Below are positions 14,380 through 21,819 of a stretch of 26,309 nucleotides of DNA, one piece after another. The stretch is taken from assembly GCA_002169755.1 (NCBI GenBank), contig NHIU01000024.1, positions 1 through 26,309 on the forward strand. The letters run 5' to 3'. This DNA is from Candidatus Pelagibacter sp. TMED197 (GTDB lineage Bacteria; Pseudomonadota; Alphaproteobacteria; Pelagibacterales; Pelagibacteraceae). Every line of letters begins with the position of its first letter. Position 1 is the stretch's first letter. Position numbers and translations under genes: made by a program. The notes under the pieces were generated by a model that was not told the origin of the DNA, did not search any database, and worked only from the letters and a program-made list of their open reading frames with translations.

Positions 14380-14693
14380 ATTCTAATTTCATTTAAATCT
14401 AATTCAATACCTTCAAGTTCGTCAGGTTTACCTTTTGGATAATCAGGATATATTCTGTATTCTTCTTTTGTAGTATCTGATTTGCAACCTGCAACTAACC
14501 AATCCCATTGAAACTCCCCTTGTACAACAAAGTCATTTATTACTTCGTATCTGCCATCTGGTAGTTTTAGTTCTAATTCTGCTCTGCACTCGTCCATACT
14601 TCTATACCAACCTTCTAATTGAAAAGTTGTTTGAGTTTCAATAGGACTATGACCTATAAGATATGCTAATATTAATATTTTAAAGTCTTGCAT
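14376..14693 (-). CDS. 105-aa hypothetical, possibly exported
   Basis: The N-terminus has a short hydrophobic run (FKILILAYLIG) that might be a weak signal sequence, followed by a polar domain with two cysteines (C36 and C70) that could pair outside the cytoplasm. The middle contains several aromatic and acidic residues (EGWYRSMDECRAELELKLP). No family recognised. It overlaps the resolvase gene by 14 bases and links the replication genes to the glycan cassette. Confidence 0.6.
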   Translation of the reverse strand: MQDFKILILAYLIGHSPIETQTTFQLEGWYRSMDECRAELELKLPDGRYEVINDFVVQGEFQWDWLVAGCKSDTTKEEYRIYPDYPKGKPDELEGIELDLNEIRI

Positions 14694-15228
14694 AACCAGC
14701 CTTTGCTACATAATAAGCGTCAACAACATCTGTCACTGGATTATTAAGTTTAGATTGATCAAACTCTTTCATTAAATCTATCTTTGTATCTTGTACAAAT
14801 TGTTCATACATTTTTAATTTATCTGCATTGCCTTTACCTGTAGCATGCTTCTTTACTTGACCAGGCACAATGCTATCAAACCTCTTATTTAATTTATATA
14901 GTTTATGTTTTAATGTTCCCATATTCTCTGCAAGATTGAACACTAACCCTTTACTACCAAATGAGTAACCTTCTATAAAAATATTACCAATAGTAGTACC
15001 AATAACAGAAAGCGCCCACTCGGAAATCTGATCGTGTCGTTGTTGCTCGGAGGTATAGGGTAGATGTAGTCTGCCATTTATTTTACCATTACAATAATCA
15101 CCTTCATATTTTTTTACGTTTGTTAAATAATATATCTTACAATTATCAAATTTAAACGATCCTCTACAAACACATATAGCAGGACTAGTTAAACTATAAT
15201 CAATTCCAATCGTCTTGTTCTTCTTCAT
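14680..15228 (-). CDS. RuvC-like Holliday junction resolvase
   Basis: A 182-aa RNase H-fold nuclease. The first catalytic Asp is D10 in GIDYSLTSPA, the Glu is E86 in NIFIEGYSFGSKG, and the acidic pair near the end is D167/D170 in PVTDVVDAYYVAK. The segment VPGQVKKHATGKGNADKLKM matches the loop before the third acidic site in RuvC-type resolvases of marine phages. It should cut branched DNA during recombination-dependent replication or before packaging, filling the role of T4 endonuclease VII. Size is typical of RuvC. Its start overlaps the 3' end of the zinc-ribbon ORF by 29 bases. Confidence 0.88.
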   Translation of the reverse strand: MKKNKTIGIDYSLTSPAICVCRGSFKFDNCKIYYLTNVKKYEGDYCNGKINGRLHLPYTSEQQRHDQISEWALSVIGTTIGNIFIEGYSFGSKGLVFNLAENMGTLKHKLYKLNKRFDSIVPGQVKKHATGKGNADKLKMYEQFVQDTKIDLMKEFDQSKLNNPVTDVVDAYYVAKAGYARL

Positions 15229-15370
15229 TATCTAAAAATTCTGCGTCATCTTCATCAATCGAAGCCTCACCCCCACAAAAAGGACAAGTAGTAGGTTCTA
15301 AATCTTCATTCTCCCACTTAATGCTATATTCTTCCTCACAATGAGGACATTTGTGTTTTGTGCTGTTCAT
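15200..15370 (-). CDS. 56-aa zinc-ribbon protein
   Basis: A short ORF from ATG at 15368-15370 to TGA at 15200-15202. It has two CPxC knuckles, C8-P-H-C11 and C29-P-F-C32, separated by 17 residues, a zinc ribbon, followed by a very acidic tail (ASIDEDDAEFLDNEEEQDDW). The start is coupled by TAATG to the stop of nrdB. It fills the otherwise empty 141-base stretch between nrdB and the resolvase gene. Zinc ribbons of this size often mediate protein-protein or nucleic acid contact; the acidic tail argues against simple DNA binding. Function unknown. Confidence 0.8.
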   Translation of the reverse strand: MNSTKHKCPHCEEEYSIKWENEDLEPTTCPFCGGEASIDEDDAEFLDNEEEQDDWN

Positions 15371-16470
15371 TAGAGTTTAAACTTTTTAAATTGATCTTTC
15401 TTAACATCTTGTTTAATGCCACCAATAACATAACTTTCTATTTCTGTTTCTTGTGGTGCATTTTGTAAACCTTTACTATTTAACCAATGTTCAGTCCAAG
15501 GTAAAGGATTAGTTTTAGTTTCATACTTTGATTCAAGTCCGATGGCTCTCATTCTTCGATTACAGATAAACTCTACATATTGATGTAATAGTTTTTCTGA
15601 TAAACCGATCATAGAACCTTGACTAAACAAATAAGTCGCCCAACGCTTTTCTTCGTTAAGTGCTTCATCATAAAGAGCATAGACTTCTTTTTCAGTATCT
15701 TTAATAACTTTGTTCATCACTTTATCATTCTCAAAATTTCTATAGCTGTTTATAATTTTTTGTGATACACCTAAATGCTGACTTTCATCTCTAGCAATAA
15801 GTGATAGAATCTTAGCAGAACCTTCCATAAGTTTAAGTTCACCAAATGCAAATGAACAAGCAAATGATACATAAAATCTTAAACCTTCAAGTATGTTAAC
15901 CGTGACTAGTGCTTTCCATAATGCTTTCTTTAAATCATATTCACTAACACTCTTATTGTCAAGTTTATATTTGTAACCTAATAGAATTAAATTATCGTAT
16001 GTTTCGGTTACAGATTTAGCTCTCTTCTCTATTTTTTCATCTTTAATTATATTATCGAATACATCACTAGGTTGTGAGTATAAGTTTTTAATAATGTAGG
16101 TATAACTTCTACTATGTATTGTTTCCATAAAATCCCAAGTCACAATACAACTTTCTAATTCGGGTAAAGATACAAATGGTAAAAATGCTAAACAAGGTCC
16201 TCTACCTTGTACACTATCTAACATAGTTTGATATTTTAAGTTAGATGTAAATATAAACTTTTGCGCTTCTGATAGTTGAGCATAATCGTTTCTATCTTTT
16301 TGTAAAGATACTTCTTCTGGTCGCCAGAAGTATCCTAATTGTTGTTGAGTTAGTTTATCAAAGATAGGATATTTAAATGTATCATATCTTTGTACTGCAA
16401 GATCAGCACCAAAAAACATTGATTGCTTTGTTGCGTCTAAATTTTTTTCTTTGTTAAATACGGTTTTCAT
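15370..16470 (-). CDS. nrdB: ribonucleotide reductase class Ia, beta subunit
   Basis: A 366-aa diiron-tyrosyl radical subunit. Metal ligands and radical residue are in place: D85 in MLDSVQG, E116 and H119 in METIHSRSY with radical Tyr Y123, then LEGLRFYVSF and ARDESQHL for the second half-site. With NrdA it reduces ribonucleoside diphosphates to deoxy forms, feeding phage replication. The C-terminus is Lys/Phe-rich (KKDQFKKFKL) rather than the acidic E. coli tail. It is separated from nrdA by two genes, both joined by ATGA overlaps. No intron or inserted HNH gene was seen in the frame. Confidence 0.97.
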   Translation of the reverse strand: MKTVFNKEKNLDATKQSMFFGADLAVQRYDTFKYPIFDKLTQQQLGYFWRPEEVSLQKDRNDYAQLSEAQKFIFTSNLKYQTMLDSVQGRGPCLAFLPFVSLPELESCIVTWDFMETIHSRSYTYIIKNLYSQPSDVFDNIIKDEKIEKRAKSVTETYDNLILLGYKYKLDNKSVSEYDLKKALWKALVTVNILEGLRFYVSFACSFAFGELKLMEGSAKILSLIARDESQHLGVSQKIINSYRNFENDKVMNKVIKDTEKEVYALYDEALNEEKRWATYLFSQGSMIGLSEKLLHQYVEFICNRRMRAIGLESKYETKTNPLPWTEHWLNSKGLQNAPQETEIESYVIGGIKQDVKKDQFKKFKL

Positions 16471-16991
16471 TTTAGTGCTACTTTTACTCCTACTGCTGTT
16501 GCAATTATATATCTCATGTTTTCAGTTGTGCCAACTTGTGGCGTGTGTTGTAAATGTGAAGGCCATATATACCAATGATTAACTTTAGGTTTGATAGACC
16601 AAAAAAAGTTATCATCTTCAAATAATGTTCCTCTATCACTATGATTTAAATATATAATACCAGAGTACTCTTCAACCTTCTCAATATTACTTCTGATATT
16701 CACATGGTCATGCCATGTAAAATTATTTAACTCGGTAGCAAAATACGACCAAGCTTTTTCATAAATTAATTGATAATCTTTTTTTAAAAATGACCTAAGT
16801 GCTTTATAAAAACTATCTTTATACGCTCTTACCTCATCATTATTAAAAAGCATATTATCAGTTTGACTTTTGGGATGTTCACAATTAGGGTGCTCTGCAC
16901 AGCACTTATTTGTCTCAAAGTATTTATTTATAAAACTAATTGTTTTAATAGTATCCTCAGAGTCTATATTATGTTTTTCTAACCAAATCAT
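16467..16991 (-). CDS. 2OG-Fe(II) oxygenase-like protein
   Basis: A 174-aa protein whose C-terminal half resembles the small 2OG-Fe(II) oxygenases of marine phages. WHDHVN supplies H94 and H96 (or D95), SGIIYLN is the following strand, NHWYIWPSHLQHT supplies H146/H149 near the expected distal His, and MRYIIATAV (R160) matches the 2OG-binding Arg strand. The N-terminal third has a Cys/His cluster (C30, C31, H34, C37, H39) that could bind zinc. Its place between nrdA and nrdB suggests a tie to nucleotide or DNA metabolism, though synteny is the only evidence. ATGA junctions on both sides. Confidence 0.65.
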   Translation of the reverse strand: MIWLEKHNIDSEDTIKTISFINKYFETNKCCAEHPNCEHPKSQTDNMLFNNDEVRAYKDSFYKALRSFLKKDYQLIYEKAWSYFATELNNFTWHDHVNIRSNIEKVEEYSGIIYLNHSDRGTLFEDDNFFWSIKPKVNHWYIWPSHLQHTPQVGTTENMRYIIATAVGVKVALK

Positions 16992-17635
16992 TTGTCCCTT
17001 ATTTTTTCATCATAAAAGTATTTGTCACTATCACCAAATGCCCATTTCTCTTCTTGTTCACTAAAGAAATATCTTGTAGATACATTAAAGTCAGGCGTCT
17101 TTAATTCTTTAGGTGTTAAACTTTGTTCAAACCAATACATTCTATTATTAGGTTGAGCAAAGAATTGACCATTGTCTAACTTACCAAAGTTATGTTGTTT
17201 ATGTTCACTTGGCACTTCACTAACACTAGCATTTATAATATTAGGATCAGTGTGACTACTATCTATTGTAAACAAATATTCACCTTTCTTCTTGCCTTTA
17301 CCAGGTACAAAAATTTCTACATCACAATTTTTTAATAGTCTTTTAGCCCAAATGTGTATGTCATAACTAAAACCATCCCATAAACATAGTTCACCTAGTC
17401 TTAATTGTTCTTCTTGTTTTATATCTGTTTTCCATACAAAGGCAGATATAGGAAACTTGTCAAAACAAGCACCGTATTGAGGAAGATACGCTTCAAACAT
17501 CAGCGCTCTACCTTGCATACTTTTAACTGCAAGTAAAACACACTCTTCAAACTCACCGTAACCTTTTTTTAAATCGTAAAGATATTCTTTCTTAACGAAA
17601 CATTTTATGTATGGTATATTCGCTACAAATTGCAT
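16988..17635 (-). CDS. conserved-looking hypothetical between nrdA and nrdB
   Basis: A 215-aa protein with an N-terminal strand-rich part (MQFVANIPYIKCFVKKEYLY), a middle Trp/Phe segment (LCLWDGFSYDIHIWAKRLLK), and a C-terminal NRMYWFEQSLTP stretch followed by an aromatic-acidic tail. No signal peptide, TM or catalytic motif was identified. An AAAGGGA run 6 bases before the ATG is a good ribosome site. I recognise no family. Its location within the ribonucleotide reductase operon suggests a role in nucleotide supply or in handling the reductase. Confidence 0.7.
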   Translation of the reverse strand: MQFVANIPYIKCFVKKEYLYDLKKGYGEFEECVLLAVKSMQGRALMFEAYLPQYGACFDKFPISAFVWKTDIKQEEQLRLGELCLWDGFSYDIHIWAKRLLKNCDVEIFVPGKGKKKGEYLFTIDSSHTDPNIINASVSEVPSEHKQHNFGKLDNGQFFAQPNNRMYWFEQSLTPKELKTPDFNVSTRYFFSEQEEKWAFGDSDKYFYDEKIRDK

Positions 17636-17650
17636 AATTTATCCCTTTCA

Positions 17651-19954
17651 TTATATAGTACAACTTTCACAATTCTCTTCGTCTTTTACTTCTTCTTTTT
17701 CTGGCACATTATCTGTCCAACCAACTGGATGTGATGGTTCGTCAATATCTTTCTTAGCGTCATATGTATTCTGATAATAAGAAGTCTTCCAACCATACTT
17801 ATATGTATTCAATAAGTCTTCAGCCATTACTGATAATGGTACCTGTCCCTCTTCATAGTTCTCTGGATTGTATGACCAGTTGCCTGATATTGCCTGATCA
17901 AAATACTTTTGCATAACAGAAACAACATTTATATAACCTTCATTAGATTTCATATCCCATAAAAGTGTATAATTGTTTTTTAGTTTTGCATATTCAGGTA
18001 CTACTTGTTTTAAAGGACCTTTTTTACTTTTCTTAACACTAATAAAATCTCTTGGTGGTTCTACACCATTTGTTGCATTAGAAACAACAGATGATGATTC
18101 ACTAGGCATTTGTGCCGATAGTGTACTATGTCTTAAACCATCTTTCTTAATTTCTTTTCTTAACCATTCCCAATCAAATGTTAAATCTCTTTTTACTATT
18201 TCATCAACTTCTTTTTTGTATGTGTCAATAGGTAAAATACCATCTGCGTATTTTGTTCTATCAAAGTATTTACACTTACCTTTTTCTTTTGCTAATTGAT
18301 TTGATGTTTTTAGTAGATAGTATTGAAACGCCTCTGTTAATTTATCTATCTGTCGCCATGCAAGTTTCTGGTCATACTTATAACCTTTCTTTGCAAGATA
18401 GTGAGCAAGGCCAATATAACCAATACCTAAACTTCTTCTTGCCTTTGTAGATATTTCTGCAGCCACTACTGGATATTTTTGATGATCTATTATTTCATCT
18501 AATGCCCTAACTGCTAAATCACATAATGGTTCTAATTCATATCTTCTATTAATCTTACCGACATTGATTGCACTTAAAATACATAATGCAATTTCACCTT
18601 CTTTGTCTATGTGTTGTATAGGGTCAGTAGGTAAAGTAATTTCTTGGCATAAGTTTGACATATAAACTCTGTCTTTAAAACTAGAGTGTGTATTACAATG
18701 ATCTATATTCATAATATAGATACGACCTGTTTCTGCTCTTTCTTTTAGTATGTCAAAGATTAGTTCCTGAGCATTTACTTTTGTTTTTTTCACACTAGTT
18801 TTTCTTTCTGCCTTTTCGTAAAGATCATCAAACTCTGGTGATCCCCATGCCTCATATAATTCAGGCACTTCATGTGGTGAAAATAATGTAATATCTTTGT
18901 TCTCAATAAATCTTTCATAAAATAGTTTTGATAATTGTATTGAGTAATCTAATTTTCTAACTCTGTTATCTTCACTACCTTTATTATTTTTTAAAACTAT
19001 AATGTCTTCTATCTCTTGGTGCCATATTGGGAAGTGTACCGTAGCACTACCACCTCTTACACCATTTTGTGTGCAACACTTAACGGTTGACTCAAACTTT
19101 TTAAGAAAAGGAATAACACCTGTGTGTTGTACTTCACCACCTCTAATTCTACTATTGATACCTCTAATACGACCTGCATTGATACCAATACCTGCTCTTT
19201 GAGCAACATAACTTCCTATTGCCATATCACTTGAAAAAATGGATGGCAAGGTGTCATCAACATCTACTAATACGCAACTAGCATATTGTCTCATAGGTGT
19301 TCTAACACCTGCCATAACAGGAGTAGGTATGTTAATTTTGAAAGTTGAAATAGCGTCATAGTATTTTTTTACATATGACATTCTTGTTGATTTAGGATAC
19401 TTTGCAAATAAAGTAGCAGAAATCATCATGTACATAAATTGTGGTGTTTCAAATATTTGATCTGTACTTCTATCTTGTACTAGATATTTGTCTATGACTT
19501 GTCTTAAACCTGCGTAAGTAAAATCGTAATCTCTATCATGTTTTAACCATAACTCCATTCTATCAAAATCTTTTCTTTCATAGTTATCAAATATTTCTGA
19601 GTCATAAACTTGAGCGTCAACACAACTTTTTACTTGATCAGCAAAGTGTGGGTGATCCCATAATTTACCAAATAGTTTTTTTCTTAATGAGTATAGTAAA
19701 AGTCTAGCAGCAACATATGTGTAATTAGGATTTTCTAAAGATATTAAGTCGGAGGCCGATTTGATTAATATCTGTTGTATTTCGTCTGTTGTTATACCAT
19801 CATAAAATTGTAGACCACTATTCATTTCTACCTGTGAGGCTGATACGCCACTTATATCTTCACAAGCATATTCCATCATGTCATGTATCTTATCAATGTT
19901 TAGTGGTTCGTTACCACGACCGTTTCGTTTTTTGACGCTTATATTGTCCGCCAT
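17651..19954 (-). CDS. nrdA: ribonucleotide reductase class Ia, alpha subunit
   Basis: A 767-aa catalytic subunit with an N-terminal ATP-cone (KRNGRGNEPLNIDKI, about residues 8-95). Active-site residues are all seen: C227 in RQYASCVLV, N434-L-C436-Q-E438 and C458 in ALCILSAIN. The radical-relay tyrosine pair is in TSYYQNTYD, and the C-terminal redox pair is C762-x-x-C765 in CESCTI. The ATP cone implies dATP feedback control, unless the phage version has lost it. AAGGAGG (19959-19965) lies 4 bases upstream of the ATG and overlaps the stop of the primase gene. With NrdB it makes dNDPs for replication. Full length for the family, no inteins visible. Confidence 0.97.
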   Translation of the reverse strand: MADNISVKKRNGRGNEPLNIDKIHDMMEYACEDISGVSASQVEMNSGLQFYDGITTDEIQQILIKSASDLISLENPNYTYVAARLLLYSLRKKLFGKLWDHPHFADQVKSCVDAQVYDSEIFDNYERKDFDRMELWLKHDRDYDFTYAGLRQVIDKYLVQDRSTDQIFETPQFMYMMISATLFAKYPKSTRMSYVKKYYDAISTFKINIPTPVMAGVRTPMRQYASCVLVDVDDTLPSIFSSDMAIGSYVAQRAGIGINAGRIRGINSRIRGGEVQHTGVIPFLKKFESTVKCCTQNGVRGGSATVHFPIWHQEIEDIIVLKNNKGSEDNRVRKLDYSIQLSKLFYERFIENKDITLFSPHEVPELYEAWGSPEFDDLYEKAERKTSVKKTKVNAQELIFDILKERAETGRIYIMNIDHCNTHSSFKDRVYMSNLCQEITLPTDPIQHIDKEGEIALCILSAINVGKINRRYELEPLCDLAVRALDEIIDHQKYPVVAAEISTKARRSLGIGYIGLAHYLAKKGYKYDQKLAWRQIDKLTEAFQYYLLKTSNQLAKEKGKCKYFDRTKYADGILPIDTYKKEVDEIVKRDLTFDWEWLRKEIKKDGLRHSTLSAQMPSESSSVVSNATNGVEPPRDFISVKKSKKGPLKQVVPEYAKLKNNYTLLWDMKSNEGYINVVSVMQKYFDQAISGNWSYNPENYEEGQVPLSVMAEDLLNTYKYGWKTSYYQNTYDAKKDIDEPSHPVGWTDNVPEKEEVKDEENCESCTI

Positions 19955-19963
19955 CTTGCCTCC

Positions 19964-20977
19964 TTAGCAACGCTTATATGAATTTAATTTTGTTAATGCT
20001 GATAAACCTGAATAGGTATTATCGAATATAATATTTTGTACTTGCGTTTTTGTTTTATCGTTCATTATTAGTTCGTTTATATCTTTTTCTTTTATATCAT
20101 CTGGCCATATGACCAACTTGTAATTATCATCTATCACTTTATACATTCGTTTTATTATTTCTTTATTTCTCGGTTCATTATCAAAAACAAAAACGACATC
20201 TTTTTGATCGCCTGGCAATTGTATATCTGCACCAGCAGCTGCAATACAATTGTCAATGAATAAACTATCAATAGGACCTTCTACTATGTATATCGTCTTA
20301 TGTAAATTTATTCTATCTAATCCAAATATTTTTTGTTTGTTTTCATACAACTTAAGCGTGATATATTTTGGTTGTTCTTTACCAAAAGCACGACCTTGAA
20401 TTGCAAAAACTTCACCATCAACATCATAGAAAGGAATAATTAATCTAGGATGCTCATACTTTTCTGTCTCTTCACCAAATGTTCCAGGTTTTAATTTGTT
20501 TACAAATGCCTGAAACTTGTTGCTCAAATATAGTTTAGAAAAATACTCTTCAGGTATTCTTCTTTTCAATAAGTACTTCTTCGCAGGATGTACATTATCT
20601 ATTTTATCGAAAGATTTAAGACCTTGTAGAGGCGTAATGTTGAGTTTCTTTTTTATATCACTCTTAAATCTGTCAAATAAATTATCTTCACTGATAGGTT
20701 TATTACCTTTATATCTTTCTAAAATATATTGGTCATATATTTTTCTATCAACTACTTTTATAAAGTTTGCCAAATTGTGTGAAGCACTACAATTATGACA
20801 CTTAAAAAACATATCATTTTTTACTCTGTAAAGATATGCTCTTGCTTTGGTTTTTGACTTCTTTGAATCACCACAGACTGGACAACGAAAGTTAAAAAGA
20901 TAATCTTTCTTTCTTTTAAATTGCTGTAATCTTGGCTGTATTTTACTGATATAATCTAAATCAACATAACTACTCAT
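19964..20977 (-). CDS. DNA primase, T4 gp61-type
   Basis: I start at ATG 20975-20977, giving 337 aa beginning MSSYVDLDY, like T4 gp61. A longer frame begins at a TTG inside the -10 region and is not credible. Domain order is an N-terminal zinc finger (C32, C35 in FRCPVCGDSKKS; C60, C63 in FKCHNC), a linker, and a TOPRIM catalytic domain (E233-G-P-I-D237 in IYIVEGPIDSLF, then VFVFDNEPRNKE). It makes RNA primers for lagging-strand synthesis together with a DnaB-like helicase that is not in this window. It is the first gene behind the strong promoter at 21.0 kb, with nrdA right after it. Confidence 0.93.
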   Translation of the reverse strand: MSSYVDLDYISKIQPRLQQFKRKKDYLFNFRCPVCGDSKKSKTKARAYLYRVKNDMFFKCHNCSASHNLANFIKVVDRKIYDQYILERYKGNKPISEDNLFDRFKSDIKKKLNITPLQGLKSFDKIDNVHPAKKYLLKRRIPEEYFSKLYLSNKFQAFVNKLKPGTFGEETEKYEHPRLIIPFYDVDGEVFAIQGRAFGKEQPKYITLKLYENKQKIFGLDRINLHKTIYIVEGPIDSLFIDNCIAAAGADIQLPGDQKDVVFVFDNEPRNKEIIKRMYKVIDDNYKLVIWPDDIKEKDINELIMNDKTKTQVQNIIFDNTYSGLSALTKLNSYKRC

Positions 20978-20986
20978 ATAATATAC

Positions 20987-21015
20987 ATTATATATCAATC
21001 CACAAAAAAAGTCAA
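20987..21015 (-). promoter_or_regulatory. strong sigma70-type promoter for primase/nrd operon
   Basis: TTGACT (21010-21015) and TATAAT (20987-20992) are separated by exactly 17 bases, nearly perfect host vegetative promoter elements. The primase ATG begins only 9 bases after the -10, so RNA would start 2 bases or fewer before the start codon. This is the best promoter I see in the window and probably drives primase, nrdA, nrdB and the resolvase, and possibly the glycan cassette. Confidence 0.75.
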
Positions 21016-21018
21016 GTA

Positions 21019-21510
21019 CTATATCGGTAATATATTAAATAACTGAGGTGCCCATAGACCTAATACTATCGCAGCCCCTATGATAATCCATCTGTACTTT
21101 TCTAACACACCTACTCTTTCAGATAGACTAATTTTGAGTTCTTTCATCTCACACATTAAACGCTTTTGTGATAGTTCGACTTCTTCTCTTAAATCTTTGA
21201 CATTTTTATTTAGTCTGCTATGTAGGTCTTCAAACTTATTTTCTGATTCTACTCTTCGATTCTCTAATAGGTTGAATATGGCTTTATCTACTTCCTCTTG
21301 TTTATTTAACTTCTCATCATGCACGGCTAACATAGACTTTAGACTACCAGATATTTCTGTTAGTTTATCTATTGCGCCATCAAGTTTAGTGCTCATCACA
21401 CTAACAGATTTTACATCATTCTTTAATACTTCAATAGATGTCTTTTGCTCAATTAGTTCTTTTGCTATTTGAGCGACCGTCTTTCTTGTTTCGCCGTTGC
21501 CGTTTGCCAT
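21019..21510 (-). CDS. coiled-coil protein with C-terminal membrane anchor
   Basis: A 163-aa protein. Residues about 10-135 are nearly all helix-forming with heptad-like spacing (e.g. LREEVELSQKRLMCEMKEL). They end in one hydrophobic segment (WIIIGAAIVLGLW) near residues 141-155 with a very short tail. A tail-anchored inner-membrane protein with its coiled coil in the cytoplasm is the simplest topology. It sits one base downstream of the gene for another coiled-coil protein anchored at its N-terminus, suggesting partners. No family assigned. It ends just before the primase promoter. Confidence 0.7.
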   Translation of the reverse strand: MANGNGETRKTVAQIAKELIEQKTSIEVLKNDVKSVSVMSTKLDGAIDKLTEISGSLKSMLAVHDEKLNKQEEVDKAIFNLLENRRVESENKFEDLHSRLNKNVKDLREEVELSQKRLMCEMKELKISLSERVGVLEKYRWIIIGAAIVLGLWAPQLFNILPI

Positions 21511-21511
21511 A

Positions 21512-21802
21512 TTAATTAGCTAGAGGATTTGACGCTCTAATTTTTAGTTCTTTAATTTGTGCTTTTAATAACTCTATTTCTTTTTCATTTATTTTGATTA
21601 GAGTTAATTGTTTTTCAATTGTAGTGTTTTGTTCTAAAATTGTTTTATTTTGTGTCTTAAATTCTGCTTCAATTTTAGATGGTTCAACACTCTCAATTTT
21701 ATTCATTATCTCACCATACTTAACAAAACCAGTACCAATAGTACCAATTAAACCAACCGTTGCAATTAAAGCTGTAAGATTGTTTTTGATTTTATCTATC
21801 AT
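21512..21802 (-). CDS. N-terminally anchored coiled-coil protein
   Basis: I choose the ATG at 21800-21802 (96 aa) because AAAAGGA lies directly upstream. A GTG seven codons earlier would put that site inside the gene. Residues about 8-27 form one TM helix (NLTALIATVGLIGTIGTGFV), followed by a long coiled coil (about 30-90; IEKQLTLIKINEKEIELLKA). The topology mirrors the following C-terminally anchored coiled-coil protein. Possible roles include a membrane scaffold or lysis-related component; unknown. Confidence 0.65.
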   Translation of the reverse strand: MIDKIKNNLTALIATVGLIGTIGTGFVKYGEIMNKIESVEPSKIEAEFKTQNKTILEQNTTIEKQLTLIKINEKEIELLKAQIKELKIRASNPLAN

Positions 21803-21819
21803 GTTTGTTCCTTTTTTCT

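Noticed and set aside
16925..16932. TATAAATA inside the 2OG-oxygenase-like gene
   Set aside because: Lies within coding sequence and is expected by chance in such AT-rich DNA; the same applies to a copy near 22035.
20978..20998. Longer primase start at a TTG
   Set aside because: The TTG lies in the promoter -10 region; the ATG at 20977 gives the MSS start typical of T4-type primases.
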